The notes: generated from the letters alone by a model not told the origin. A DNA stretch of 64,000 nucleotides from Lunatimonas salinarum (GCF_017811155.1 NZ_JACVCV010000013.1:1-64000); one strand, 5' to 3'; numbered from the stretch's first letter, positions 45,854 to 56,506 are shown. Numbers and translations are program-made.

Positions 45854-45936
45854 TATTTTCTGACTAGTTTTTCTGTTTTGACCTACGGAACGATTTCCGT
45901 TGGCATCAAGTCACGGTATTTTCACAACGAAATTAG

Positions 45937-45970
45937 ACCTCTCCCAAAAATTTGGGGAGAGGTTTTTTTT
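45937..45970 (+). terminator. Terminator after the lone ECF sigma gene
   Basis: ACCTCTCCC pairs with GGGAGAGGT, with AAA/TTT stacking inside, followed by eight T. It separates the sigma gene from the SusC leader. Confidence 0.92.
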
Positions 45971-46281
45971 ATAATTGAATAAACGTATTAACTTAGCAAA
46001 TATAATATTATTAATTATTATTAAATCGGATAATTGTGCTGTATATGCGTAAAAATTTACAATAATATTCATTTTTTAATTTACCAAGTTGATTTGATAT
46101 ATAGATAAAATAATTCAATTAGTGGTAGCTCATTATTAAGATTAAATATATTTAATAGATATTAACAAATAAAAAATAGTTTGTTTTTGATAAAAAAGGT
46201 CATTTAGTTAACCATTAGCCCATAAATAATCAGATGCAATTAATTACAAACCAATTTCTCAACCTTAAACCCTAAATAAGT
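45971..46281 (+). promoter_or_regulatory. AT-rich 310-base leader of the second SusC/SusD pair
   Basis: This gene-free stretch is strikingly richer in A and T than its surroundings, with runs such as TAATATTATTAATTATTATTAAA. It sits between a terminator and a SusC start. It should contain the promoter and regulator sites of the SusC/SusD pair, but I see no box that clearly matches TTTG-N19-TAnnTTTG, which would fit use of an alternative (ECF) sigma factor. Confidence 0.5.
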
Positions 46282-49200
46282 ATGAAAGTAACGTTACAGC
46301 ACCTTGCAATGAAAGGTGTCAGGACGATCTGTGCGGGCACAGTGGTCCTGGGTTCGTTTGGGTTGGCGGGGTTCCCGGCGTTTAGTCACAACGCGGCGGA
46401 TTTGCCCACACCAAACGGCACATTGACATCGGTTCACTTCAATGGAGACCTACTGCCGGAAGATTTCCGTAAGGATGTCTCCGGAACGGTTTTGGATCCA
46501 AACGGAGACCCCATGCCCGGAGTAAGTGTATTGGTACAGGGTACCACTACCGGTACCGTCACTGATCTGGATGGTAAATTTTCAATCAATGTGCCAGATG
46601 GAGGAACCCTTGTATTTTCTTTTATTGGATACGAAAGCCAATTGGTAGTCGTAGGTGACCGTACGGTCATTAATATTAACATGAAAGAGGACGCCACTGC
46701 CTTGGACGAAGTGGTGGTCATTGGCTACGGAACGGTTAAGAAATCGGATTTGACCGGCTCTGTAGGTTCCGTTCGGGGAGATAAGCTCATCGACCGATCT
46801 CAGCCCAACGCGGTGAAGTCACTACAGGGGCGTATAGCTGGTGTGGAAGTACTCAACAACCAAAACTCCCCTGGTGCTTCGGCCCGAATCCGAATCAGAG
46901 GAGTCAACTCGATCAATTCTGGCGTTAACCCGCTTTTTGTGATCGATGGGATCATCGGTGCCGACCTGAACATGATCAACCCTTCGGACATCGAATCCGT
47001 CGAGGTACTGAAAGATGCCTCCTCCGCGGCCATTTATGGTGCGCGGGGCGCAAACGGTGTGATTCTGGTCACCACCAAACGAGGGGAAAAGAATCAAAAT
47101 CAAGTATTGTACGATAACTTCGTTTCCGTATCCAACCGGGCAACGACCGTTCCAAGGCTGAATGCGCAGCAGTTTATGGATGTGTATAACCGGGCTTACG
47201 ACAACGCTCAAAAGTACGATCCGTCGGGTTTTGCACAAGGACGCTATGTGAGGGCCAATCCCTTGGATTACCCCGACCTGTTTGATTCCAATGGCCGTCC
47301 ATTGTATGACACGGATTGGGAAGACGAGGTGTACGGTACCGCTTGGGCGCAAAACCATAACCTGGCCTTCAGGGGAGGAAACAACTTGACGTCCTACAAT
47401 GTATCGCTGGGGTATACCAACGAAGACGGAATCATGATGAATTCCGGTTTTGAGCGATTTACGGGTAAGATAGCGCTAGATTCCGAAATCAAGCCATGGT
47501 TGACTGTGGGTGGTAGCATCTTGGGAACCAAGAGTACCCGTAGGGTGGTCGATGACGCCAACGGTGCATTGAATGTCGCCAGGATGGTGGCTGAAGCTCT
47601 TCCCTTTCTGCCAGTGCGGTATCCGGATGGGCGATGGGGAGCCAACGCCGATTGGCCGGGTACAGAGGGTGCGGAGAACCCGGTACGGATTGCCCAAAAC
47701 CGCTACACGGATGTGAACCTCAACCAAATGTATGCGGACTTCTACATGAATTTCAAGATCACCAAAGACCTGGAATTTAAGTCTACGTTCAGCACCATTT
47801 TTGACAGCCAGAAAAACAATTTCTATTCTTCCCGAACCCTTCGGCTTTTGTCGGCTGACCAACGGGGTATTGCCACGGTATCCACCAACCAGCGACTTTA
47901 CTGGCAGAATGAAAATTTTGTAAACTGGAATAAGTCCATCGGAACCCGACACCGAATCAACGGGATGTTTGGCTTCAGCTGGTTGAAGGATAGCTTTGAA
48001 AACCTGAGCGTACGCAGTGAAGGGTTCATAGACGATTTCTTTCAGTGGAGAAATATTCGCGCCGGTAACATCATCCCAATATCCGGCATCAATGGAAACG
48101 TAGGGGCCTACGCGTTGAACTCCTATTTTACGCGATGGAATTATAGCTTGGATAACAAGTATTTATTTACCGTGACCGGCCGATACGACGGTTCCTCCCG
48201 TTTCGGTGGGAACAATAAGTTTGCCTTTTTTCCTTCCGTAGGTATCGCCTGGAGGGCATCTGAGGAAGGCTTTATGCAGGGTGTAGATGCGATCAACAAT
48301 TTGAAGTTCCGCGCAAGTGCAGGTTCTACCGGTAACCAGGAAATCGGTAACTTCAACTCCCTGCAGTTTTTGGGAACGTTTAACGTACTCAAGGCTGCAG
48401 GAAATGAAATTGGGGTTTCCCAGACCTCATTCGGCAACCCCGATCTGAAATGGGAATCCACCGACCAAGTAGACTTCGGGTTTGAGCTGGGATTGTTTAA
48501 CAGCCGGGTAATGGTAGAGGGTGACCTGTACTACAAGCGGACCAAAAACCTGCTCCTCAACGCACCGCTTCCTTGGTCAACAGGCTTTGGATCCGTACTT
48601 CAAAACATCGGATCGGTTGAAAACAAAGGTATAGAACTGACCGTGAATACCGTCAACGTGGAGCGGGGTGAGTTTACCTGGAACACTGATTTGAACTGGT
48701 CTACCAACCGAAACGAAATCCTGGAATTAGGTGCTAACGATGCGGATATTTTTCCAGGCCCTTGGTTTTTGGGGCAGACCAATATTTTGCGGGTAGGTGA
48801 GCCCATAGGTTCCATCTGGGGCCGTGTGCGTACCGGTACTTGGAATCTGGATGAGGCAGACCAGGCCGCTCAATATGGCCTACTTCCAGGAGACATACGC
48901 TGGGAAGATTTGGATAACAACGGTGTAATCAATGCGAATGATTCCAAAATCATAGGTAGGATGTATCCCAAATGGGTTGGAAACATAACCAACACCTTTA
49001 CTTACCGCGACTTCGACTTATCCTTTGAATTCCGGGTAGTATATGGGCAGGACGTGATCAATGCGACGAAACACTCCGTAGAGGATCGTCAAACCTTGGC
49101 AAACAGCTATGCTACCGTTTTGGATGCCTGGACACCGGAAAATCAAAACTCCATGATTGCCGAAGTGAGGGCCTGGGGTACCCCCTATCTCACCAACATG

Positions 49201-49470
49201 GATACCCACTGGGTAGAAGACGGTTCCTTTGTGCGGCTTCAGAATTTGATGCTTGGATACAATGTGCCTGCGCCTATTCTGAGTAAATACAATATCGCGA
49301 GAGCGCGGGTATTTGTAAGTGGGCAAAATCTGCTGCTTTTCACCAAGTATACCGGATATGACCCCGAGGTAAATACCTTTGAAGGTGCAGGCCAGCTGCC
49401 GCAGGGTCTTGATTTCTTCCCTTTTGCAAGGCCTAGAACCTTCAGTGCGGGATTAAACATCGCCTTTTAA
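46282..49470 (+). CDS. SusC/RagA-type TonB-dependent transporter (no STN domain)
   Basis: A 1062-residue outer-membrane receptor. A long signal region (about 1-36) is followed by the carboxypeptidase-regulatory-like domain (about 70-150: GTVLDPNGDPMPGVSVLVQGT), the SusC hallmark EVVVIGYGTVKKSDLTGSV, the plug (LQGRIAGVEVLNN, VEVLKDASSAAIYGARGANG) and a barrel ending in AGLNIAF. It imports oligosaccharides with the SusD encoded 19 bases downstream, driven by TonB. Lack of an STN domain means no FecR-type signalling. The adjacent lyases point to uronic-acid oligosaccharides as cargo. Confidence 0.95.
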   Translation: MKVTLQHLAMKGVRTICAGTVVLGSFGLAGFPAFSHNAADLPTPNGTLTSVHFNGDLLPEDFRKDVSGTVLDPNGDPMPGVSVLVQGTTTGTVTDLDGKFSINVPDGGTLVFSFIGYESQLVVVGDRTVININMKEDATALDEVVVIGYGTVKKSDLTGSVGSVRGDKLIDRSQPNAVKSLQGRIAGVEVLNNQNSPGASARIRIRGVNSINSGVNPLFVIDGIIGADLNMINPSDIESVEVLKDASSAAIYGARGANGVILVTTKRGEKNQNQVLYDNFVSVSNRATTVPRLNAQQFMDVYNRAYDNAQKYDPSGFAQGRYVRANPLDYPDLFDSNGRPLYDTDWEDEVYGTAWAQNHNLAFRGGNNLTSYNVSLGYTNEDGIMMNSGFERFTGKIALDSEIKPWLTVGGSILGTKSTRRVVDDANGALNVARMVAEALPFLPVRYPDGRWGANADWPGTEGAENPVRIAQNRYTDVNLNQMYADFYMNFKITKDLEFKSTFSTIFDSQKNNFYSSRTLRLLSADQRGIATVSTNQRLYWQNENFVNWNKSIGTRHRINGMFGFSWLKDSFENLSVRSEGFIDDFFQWRNIRAGNIIPISGINGNVGAYALNSYFTRWNYSLDNKYLFTVTGRYDGSSRFGGNNKFAFFPSVGIAWRASEEGFMQGVDAINNLKFRASAGSTGNQEIGNFNSLQFLGTFNVLKAAGNEIGVSQTSFGNPDLKWESTDQVDFGFELGLFNSRVMVEGDLYYKRTKNLLLNAPLPWSTGFGSVLQNIGSVENKGIELTVNTVNVERGEFTWNTDLNWSTNRNEILELGANDADIFPGPWFLGQTNILRVGEPIGSIWGRVRTGTWNLDEADQAAQYGLLPGDIRWEDLDNNGVINANDSKIIGRMYPKWVGNITNTFTYRDFDLSFEFRVVYGQDVINATKHSVEDRQTLANSYATVLDAWTPENQNSMIAEVRAWGTPYLTNMDTHWVEDGSFVRLQNLMLGYNVPAPILSKYNIARARVFVSGQNLLLFTKYTGYDPEVNTFEGAGQLPQGLDFFPFARPRTFSAGLNIAF

Positions 49471-49489
49471 CCCTTAACTACGCATTATT

Positions 49490-50971
49490 ATGAAACGACC
49501 AATAAATTATATTCTAGCAATTGTAGCTTCATTTGGACTATTGTCCTGTGAGGGCTTCTTAGAGGAAGATCCAGCTACCCTGACCACTCAGGCGGAGCTT
49601 TCCAGTCCCGAGGCCGCACGCGCCCTGGTGACCAGTATTTATGCCAACGTAAACGTCGTGGTGACCGGTTCCGGTGGGTGGGGAGGCAATACCCTTTCAC
49701 TTTTGGAATTTATGACCGGTAAGGCTGATGGCGTGGCCCAAACCGAGGGATTCAGGTTTAATCAGTTGACCTATGACTCCCAATCCTTTTATATTGACAC
49801 CTATTGGAGTCAGTTGTACCAAGGGATCCTCCGTTGTAATGTTGCTATCGAGCAATTGCCTCGCTACACCTCATTGACTCAGGCACAGCTGAACGACTAC
49901 TTAGCCGAAGCCAGAACCATGAGGGCATTTTATTACTTCTACCTGGTTAGGATGTACGGTGACGTACCGAAAATCAGCGAGCCGGTGAAAGCCCTTGCAG
50001 AGGTAAATACGTCTCGTTCACCGGTGAAGGAGATTTATGACGACATCATCCTGCCCGACTTGTTATTTGCCGAGGGTTCGGGATTGCCTTGGAGAAGGCC
50101 AAACGGGGAAGTGTCCAAGGGTTTCATCAAGTCGCTATTGGCGGATGTGTACCTAACCTATGCGGGGCATCCTGTAAATGGCGGTCAGTCTGCGTATGTG
50201 GAGTCTGCGAGGAGATCCAAGGAGGTCGTAGACCTGAAAGGTGCCACATTCGATTTATTTGATGAGTACACCGATATGATCCAACCGGCGAATAAAAACA
50301 GTGGTGAGTTTATTTTCCAGGTGCAGTTTGATAAGATAAACCGAAACAATCCGCTTACCCCGGTCTGTCTGCCTACTTTTGCGGGTATCTCGGTCTACTC
50401 CAATGAATTTGGTGGATTGGTTCCCAGGTTTGAGTTTATCGATAGCTACGAATCGGGAGATAAACGGGCCGAAGAAAAGCAGTTCTTTATATCGGAGTAC
50501 AATGGTCAGCAATTGGGTGGAAGGTACATATATAAGTGGTTTGATAAGGTCGCCATCGATCAGGATGCGCGTTCGGAGTTAAACTTTACCATTTACCGCC
50601 TAGCCGATGTCATGCTGATGTATGCCGAAGCATCCAACCGGGCTGAGGGTGGACCCAATGCCTTGGCATTGCAATGCGTAAACGACATTCGCGAGCGCGC
50701 AGAACTGGCGCCCATATCGGGAATGGGTGTGGACGCCTTTGAGCAGGAAGTATGGAATCAGCGCTACTTTGAGCTATGTTATGAAGGAAAACTGTGGTTT
50801 GACATGCTACGGACCCGGAAGGTGCGAAATGACCTGACCAAAGCATACGATGACTTCGTCGGCCACCGAAATGTTTTTAACGCCACCTTTGCCGAAAAGC
50901 AATTGCGGTTCCCCATCCCTCTTCGGGAAATTGACGTAAATGCAGCACTCACCCAAAATCCTGGATTTTAG
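49490..50971 (+). CDS. SusD/RagB-family glycan-binding lipoprotein
   Basis: A 493-residue surface lipoprotein with lipobox LLSC (Cys20). SusD family text includes EGFLEEDPATLTTQAELSSP, YLAEARTMRAFYYFYLVRMYGDVP and the C-terminal WFDMLRTRKV and FPIPLREIDVNAALTQNPGF. It binds the glycan above the SusC channel encoded upstream. A strong terminator follows, making this pair its own unit. Confidence 0.94.
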   Translation: MKRPINYILAIVASFGLLSCEGFLEEDPATLTTQAELSSPEAARALVTSIYANVNVVVTGSGGWGGNTLSLLEFMTGKADGVAQTEGFRFNQLTYDSQSFYIDTYWSQLYQGILRCNVAIEQLPRYTSLTQAQLNDYLAEARTMRAFYYFYLVRMYGDVPKISEPVKALAEVNTSRSPVKEIYDDIILPDLLFAEGSGLPWRRPNGEVSKGFIKSLLADVYLTYAGHPVNGGQSAYVESARRSKEVVDLKGATFDLFDEYTDMIQPANKNSGEFIFQVQFDKINRNNPLTPVCLPTFAGISVYSNEFGGLVPRFEFIDSYESGDKRAEEKQFFISEYNGQQLGGRYIYKWFDKVAIDQDARSELNFTIYRLADVMLMYAEASNRAEGGPNALALQCVNDIRERAELAPISGMGVDAFEQEVWNQRYFELCYEGKLWFDMLRTRKVRNDLTKAYDDFVGHRNVFNATFAEKQLRFPIPLREIDVNAALTQNPGF

Positions 50972-51007
50972 GTAATTAATCACCATTTTTCGGGTATTAT
51001 CCTCAAT

Positions 51008-51045
51008 AAGCCGTCCATATTCCTTATGGGCGGCTTTTATATTTT
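51008..51045 (+). terminator. Terminator after the second SusC/SusD pair
   Basis: AAGCCGTCCATA and TATGGGCGGCTT form a 12-base-pair stem with one wobble and a 5-base loop, followed by TTATATTTTTT. Confidence 0.9.
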
Positions 51046-51358
51046 TTGACTGGTTAATTAAAAAAACCTCAAACTTTTTTTATTTGAGCTTTTTGCCCTA
51101 TATTTCACCGATAAATAGAATTAGCAATATTTCCCAACTTAAAAAAATATTATTTCCTGTAAATGGAGACAATATTTGGACCGCTATTGGTTTAGTTTAT
51201 AAATAGGATTATATTTTTAGTTGGGAAAATGCGCTTGGTTTTTCATTCCAATCCCAAAATACCTATGAAATAGCTCAACAAATCACCCCAACGAAAGAGG
51301 TTCACATACAACCTCTACTATCTCAATTCCTCAAATAACTTAACAACAAACAAACTTT
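51046..51358 (+). promoter_or_regulatory. AT-rich leader of the third SusC/SusD pair
   Basis: About 310 gene-free bases between a terminator and a SusC start, again much richer in A and T than the genes around it. TATATTTC at 51099-51106 is one base from TAnnTTTG and may be a -7 box, implying a leader of about 245 bases. The last 60 bases (many CAA and CTA) look unstructured. Confidence 0.4.
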
Positions 51359-54300
51359 ATGAAAACAGGTTTACGAAACCGATTTCTGCCGGGATTACTT
51401 TCGGTGGGAATGATGGCGGGATGTGTTTTTCTGGCGACGGAATCACTTGCCCGGCAAAGCGTTTCTCTGGATGGCAATCTGGAGAATATCCGCTCAAATA
51501 GATCCGTTGTGGCTTCCAATAGGAAGAGCGACGAGGTGTTGAAAGTAAAAGCTTTCGACGTGACAGTAACCGGAACCGTGCGCGATCAGAACGGGGAGCC
51601 AATTCCTGGTGCCACCGTATCCGTGCCGGGAACAAACTTGGGAACGGCAACCGATATGGATGGCAAATATTCCATTACCGTACCCGAGGGGGTAAATTTG
51701 GTGTTTTCCTTTATTGGATTTGAAAGCCAAACCATTACCTTGGGTAATCAGCGTATAATTGACGTCACGTTGGTGGAAAGCACTTCCTCGCTGCAGGAGG
51801 TGGTCGTAGTAGGATACGGTACGCAGCAGAAGGTAAACTTGACCGGTGCGGTAGGGGTAGCTACTTCCGAGCGACTTCAGAACCGTCCGATTGCAAACGT
51901 GGGTGAAGGTCTTCAAGGTGTGATTCCAAACCTAAACATTGCCCCCCGAAACGGTGACCCATCTCAAAGCCCTGCCTTCAACGTGCGTGGTTTTCAGTCC
52001 ATCAACGGAGGTTCGCCTTTGGTACTGGTGGATAACGTGCCCATGGACATCAACCGGATAAACCCGAATGATATCGAAAGTGTATCGGTATTGAAAGATG
52101 CGGCTGCAGCTGCGGTATACGGTGCCCGTGCGGCCTTTGGGGTGATCTTGGTAACGACCAAAAGTGGCAAGGCAGGCAAGGTGTCTGTTTCCTTAAACAG
52201 TCAATTTTCCCTAGCGAAGCCGATCTTCAATATGGATCCGATTACCGATCCCCATGAGTTTGTGCTTGCAAGGAATCTAGCCAACATTCGGACAAACGGT
52301 GTTCCTACTTTTGATCAGGACATGGTAGATGGAACCCTACGTTGGCGAAACAATCCTACACCGGAAAATGAATGGGGAGTTGTAAACGGTGCGTTGCGCT
52401 ACTATGGCTTCAACAATTACCAGAATGACATAATGATCAATATGGCTCCTACGCAGCAGCATGACTTGACAATCTCGGGTGGATCAGAGAATGCAAATTA
52501 TTTTGTGTCATTTGGCCATTTGAATAAAGACGGGTACCTCTCTACCAACAATGAAAACTTCAAACGATACAATGTATTGATGAAGGGGGAGTTTAAAGTC
52601 ACCAAGTGGTTGACGCTCGAGGAAAAGTTGGTAGTAAACACGCAACGTAGTGATAAGCCATATTTCTATAACTGGGACGTAAACATCAATTCATTGGCAC
52701 GGGTTAGCCCTATTCAGCCGATTCAATTCCCCGATCTTCCGTTCTATTTGCAGCAAGGTGACCGGGAGATCTACGAACCATTTATCGGAAAGTATTTCGA
52801 TGGGACTAATTTCTGGCCGTATTTGAAGGATGGTGGACGTTCTACTTGGACCAACAATGATATTTGGATGACCCAAGGAGTTGTCTTGACACCCGCAAAA
52901 GGGTTGAAAATCCAAGGTAATTTCTCCTATAACTTTGTCAATAGGTCTGAACAAGATGTCGCAAGCAAAGTGGAAATTGCCACAACTAATCTTACAAATC
53001 CTGCAAATATCATCAACAACGGATTTAGCGGAAACGACTTTATCAACGAAGAGAACCGCTTCAATCAATATTATGTAATCAATGCGTTTGCGGATTACGA
53101 GTTTTCGTTACCTGAAAAACATAAGTTGAATACCATGGTTGGTTTCAACCAGGAATGGGGGCAAAATAAATTTGTGAGAGCGCAGAACAACACGTTGATT
53201 ACACCTCTAATTCAAAATTTGAATGCAACCATTGGCATGCAGCAGACATTTAGTAATATGAACCATAATGCGCTGCGTGGAGCTTTCTATCGAATCAATT
53301 ACATCTTTGACGAAAGGTACCTGATCGAAACCAACGCCCGTTACGATGGTACCTCCAGGTTTCCAAAAGACAGCCGATTTGGTTTCTTCCCCTCGGTATC
53401 CGCAGGATGGAGGATGTCTAACGAAGGCTTTATGGCCGGAACCAGCAGCTGGCTCGATGAATTAAAGCTAAGGGCCTCTTACGGTGAATTGGGTAATCAA
53501 TTGCTGGGCAATAACTTCTATCCGTACATTCCTACAATGGGAATCGGTCAATCCAGCTTTATGATGGTTGGGACGAACCGAACGCCGTTTGTGTCCCCTG
53601 CGGGATTGGTTAGTCCTACCCTTACCTGGGAGACCGTGGTCTCCAGGAACATCGGATTGGATTTCACTTTATTGGGAGGAAAAATCGATGCTTCCTTTGA
53701 TGTATTCCAGCGGGATACCAAGGACATGTTGATGAGATCCACTTATCCATCCATTTTGGGAACCGCAGCTCCACAGGCAAATGCGGCTGATTCCAGAACG
53801 ACTGGTTGGGAACTGGCGGTTACCTGGAAGGATCGTTTAAAGAATGACCTCAGCTATGACGTAACTTTGGCCTTGTCTGATTGGACGGCCGAAATCACCA
53901 AGTTTGAAAACCCTAACGGAGCGATTCCTTCTGGCATCACAGCTTCCGGAGGCAATGCCCAATACTATGTAGGTCAAAAGCTCGGTGAGATTTGGGGCTA
54001 CGAGACCGTAGGTATTTTCCAAACGGAAGATGAAGTTGCTTCGGCACCTGTCCAGAATGCATTAGGTGCCAACTGGCGACCTGGAGATATTCAATATGCG
54101 GATTTGGATGGAGACGGTAGAATCACGCCCGGAAACAACACCTTGGCTAATCCAGGGGATAGAAGAATCATAGGTAATGATACACCAAGGCTGAGTTTTG
54201 GTATCAACAATAACTTGTCGTGGAAAAACTTTACGTTGAATGCATTCTTTCAGGGTATTTGGAGAAGGGATCACTGGCCAACGTCGGGTAACTGGACTTG

Positions 54301-54670
54301 GTTCTTCCCCTTCAATGCTGGTCATGTGGAAAAATATTTTATTACAGATTCATGGTCTGAAGACAACCGAGATGCCTACTTTGCGCATCCCCATATCTCT
54401 ACCAATGATAAGAAAAATATTCAGCCTCAGACTCGTTTTCTCCAAAATGCCGGCTATATCCGCTTGAAGAACCTCTCTGTGGGGTATGATATTCCCTACA
54501 ATATCGTCAATTCCATCGGAATGCAGAATGCTAACGTGTACTTTGCCGGTATGAACCTTTGGGAGTATTCTCCCATTCGCAAGCCGCTTGACCCTGAGAC
54601 CATTTACGCAGGAGCCATTGAGTATCCCATGCAGCGAATTTACACATTGGGTGTGAGGATCACTTTCTAA
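51359..54670 (+). CDS. SusC/RagA-type TonB-dependent transporter (no STN domain)
   Basis: A 1103-residue outer-membrane receptor with a signal peptide (about 1-32), a carboxypeptidase-regulatory-like domain (about 63-145: GTVRDQNGEPIPGATVSVPGT), EVVVVGYGTQQKVNLTGAV, the plug (LQGVIPNLNI, VSVLKDAAAAAVYGARAAFG) and a barrel ending in GVRITF. It partners the SusD encoded 20 bases downstream and should import products of the lyases encoded next. It is as distant from the receptor at 46282 as most SusC pairs are, so the two pairs probably take different oligosaccharides. Confidence 0.95.
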   Translation: MKTGLRNRFLPGLLSVGMMAGCVFLATESLARQSVSLDGNLENIRSNRSVVASNRKSDEVLKVKAFDVTVTGTVRDQNGEPIPGATVSVPGTNLGTATDMDGKYSITVPEGVNLVFSFIGFESQTITLGNQRIIDVTLVESTSSLQEVVVVGYGTQQKVNLTGAVGVATSERLQNRPIANVGEGLQGVIPNLNIAPRNGDPSQSPAFNVRGFQSINGGSPLVLVDNVPMDINRINPNDIESVSVLKDAAAAAVYGARAAFGVILVTTKSGKAGKVSVSLNSQFSLAKPIFNMDPITDPHEFVLARNLANIRTNGVPTFDQDMVDGTLRWRNNPTPENEWGVVNGALRYYGFNNYQNDIMINMAPTQQHDLTISGGSENANYFVSFGHLNKDGYLSTNNENFKRYNVLMKGEFKVTKWLTLEEKLVVNTQRSDKPYFYNWDVNINSLARVSPIQPIQFPDLPFYLQQGDREIYEPFIGKYFDGTNFWPYLKDGGRSTWTNNDIWMTQGVVLTPAKGLKIQGNFSYNFVNRSEQDVASKVEIATTNLTNPANIINNGFSGNDFINEENRFNQYYVINAFADYEFSLPEKHKLNTMVGFNQEWGQNKFVRAQNNTLITPLIQNLNATIGMQQTFSNMNHNALRGAFYRINYIFDERYLIETNARYDGTSRFPKDSRFGFFPSVSAGWRMSNEGFMAGTSSWLDELKLRASYGELGNQLLGNNFYPYIPTMGIGQSSFMMVGTNRTPFVSPAGLVSPTLTWETVVSRNIGLDFTLLGGKIDASFDVFQRDTKDMLMRSTYPSILGTAAPQANAADSRTTGWELAVTWKDRLKNDLSYDVTLALSDWTAEITKFENPNGAIPSGITASGGNAQYYVGQKLGEIWGYETVGIFQTEDEVASAPVQNALGANWRPGDIQYADLDGDGRITPGNNTLANPGDRRIIGNDTPRLSFGINNNLSWKNFTLNAFFQGIWRRDHWPTSGNWTWFFPFNAGHVEKYFITDSWSEDNRDAYFAHPHISTNDKKNIQPQTRFLQNAGYIRLKNLSVGYDIPYNIVNSIGMQNANVYFAGMNLWEYSPIRKPLDPETIYAGAIEYPMQRIYTLGVRITF

Positions 54671-54690
54671 TCCGTTAATTGAAAAACATT

Positions 54691-56481
54691 ATGAAAAAGC
54701 AACTAAATAAGCTCAGGTTTTTGTTGGTTTCCCTTTTTATGTTGGGTGCCTGTAACGACGATTTTCTGGAGCGGTATCCTTTAGATGAGGTCAGTAACGA
54801 AACGTTTTGGAATACGGCCAACGATTTGGCCACCTATAACAATTTCTTCTACCATCTGACCCAAAATGATGTGAACTTCCCCATCATGTTGGGCCACCAT
54901 GAGGGTTTTGACAGTCAGGTAGCATCCTATCTGATGGTGGATGGTTATGCCGATAACCTTGCGCCAAATCATCAGCGTCACACGCCATTTATGCAGGTGC
55001 GTGCTGGGAAGCAAATAGTACCGACTTCTTCATCCGGTATTGGTAACCAATGGTATGGCTTCCGTGGATGGGATCTTGTTCGCGCGATCAATGTAGGATT
55101 GGCCAATTACGGTAGGGCAAATATTGCCGACAATGTTAGAAACCGATACGTGGGAGAGGCCCGGTTGTTTCGCGGTTGGTTTTACCACCATATCGTTAAG
55201 ATGTTCGGTGATGCGCCATATGTAGATCGTGAACTGAACATTGATTCTGAGGAGCTGTTTGCCGAAAGAATGCCCCGTGAAGAGGTCATGGATAAAGTAT
55301 TGGAAGACCTGAATTTTGCAACAACACATCTTCCGAATGATTGGGGCGATGGCAACGAGCCAGGTAGGCTTAATCGTTGGGCGGCCTTGTTGATCAAGTC
55401 TCGTGTTTGTTTGTTCGAGGGTACCTGGAGAAAGTACCATGGAGGATCGAATCCCAATATGTGGCTACAGGAAGCTGCAAATGCGGCCAAAGACCTGATG
55501 GATAATGGACCTTATGGTATCTATAATACGGGCAATCCTGCCTCAGACTACAATTCTTACCACCGAATTCTTGACGTGTCTGGAAATCCAGAGGTCATGG
55601 TATGGAGGAAATATGCACTGGGTATTCGAACAAACCACGTGCAAAACTATTACTCCTACTCCGGAGGTGCAACACGGAATTTCGTAGAGGATTACCTTTG
55701 CACCGATGGACTTCCAATTACACTTTCAGACCAGTATGTTGGGGATGATAGAATCGAGGATGTGTTCGTAAATCGGGATCCAAGGTTACGCCAAACTGTC
55801 CTACATCCGGATGATTCGGAATTCTATAAATATCACGTAGCGGACGGCAGGGCGTATCCTAGGATACAAGGACAGCCAGGTGGAAGGACTTCTTCTACAG
55901 GATACCATGTGATCAAGCATTATAATGCCGATGATATGATTGGAAAGGCATTCAATGTGGCCGAACATCCAGCAATCATCCTTCGGTACGCAGAGGCTTT
56001 ATTGAATTATGCAGAAGCTAAAGCAGAGTTGGGTGAAATCACGCAGTCTGATTTGGATATGAGTATCAATCAACTTCGTGATAGGGTTGGCATGCCACAC
56101 CTTGGTCTAAACCCCCCAATGGATCCAAGATATGCAAACGACGGTATTTCTTCTTTGTTGGTTGAGATACGTCGTGAAAGACGCATAGAGTTGTTTGGCG
56201 AAGGTTTCCGATATGATGACCTCAGAAGGTGGAAGCAAGGTAAGAAATTAGAAAATCCGGACATGGGTATTCAATGGAATGCCGAAGCACAGGCTCGATA
56301 TACAGGTGCGATTATTCATACCAGTGTGGATCCGGCGAACGGTAAGACCTATATCGATGTCTATAAGAACACCGATTGGGCAAATCCCACATTCGATGAA
56401 AACAGAGACTACCTCTGGCCTATCCCCCTAAACGATTTGGCTCAAAACCCGAATTTGGGTCAGAACCCTGGTTGGGATTAA
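54691..56481 (+). CDS. SusD/RagB-family glycan-binding lipoprotein
   Basis: A 596-residue surface lipoprotein with lipobox LGAC (Cys21). The family text is CNDDFLERYPLDEVSNETFW, YVGEARLFRGWFYHHIVKMFGDAPYV, RYAEALLNYAEAKAELG and the C-terminal LWPIPLNDLAQNPNLGQNPGW. The ATG at 54691 starts the signal peptide; the frame upstream opens at a TTG. It is the glycan-capturing partner of the preceding SusC. A long hairpin terminator follows, so the lyase genes are likely transcribed separately or by read-through. Confidence 0.94.
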   Translation: MKKQLNKLRFLLVSLFMLGACNDDFLERYPLDEVSNETFWNTANDLATYNNFFYHLTQNDVNFPIMLGHHEGFDSQVASYLMVDGYADNLAPNHQRHTPFMQVRAGKQIVPTSSSGIGNQWYGFRGWDLVRAINVGLANYGRANIADNVRNRYVGEARLFRGWFYHHIVKMFGDAPYVDRELNIDSEELFAERMPREEVMDKVLEDLNFATTHLPNDWGDGNEPGRLNRWAALLIKSRVCLFEGTWRKYHGGSNPNMWLQEAANAAKDLMDNGPYGIYNTGNPASDYNSYHRILDVSGNPEVMVWRKYALGIRTNHVQNYYSYSGGATRNFVEDYLCTDGLPITLSDQYVGDDRIEDVFVNRDPRLRQTVLHPDDSEFYKYHVADGRAYPRIQGQPGGRTSSTGYHVIKHYNADDMIGKAFNVAEHPAIILRYAEALLNYAEAKAELGEITQSDLDMSINQLRDRVGMPHLGLNPPMDPRYANDGISSLLVEIRRERRIELFGEGFRYDDLRRWKQGKKLENPDMGIQWNAEAQARYTGAIIHTSVDPANGKTYIDVYKNTDWANPTFDENRDYLWPIPLNDLAQNPNLGQNPGWD

Positions 56482-56506
56482 GTTAACTAGGGCTTAACAT
56501 GCGTAA

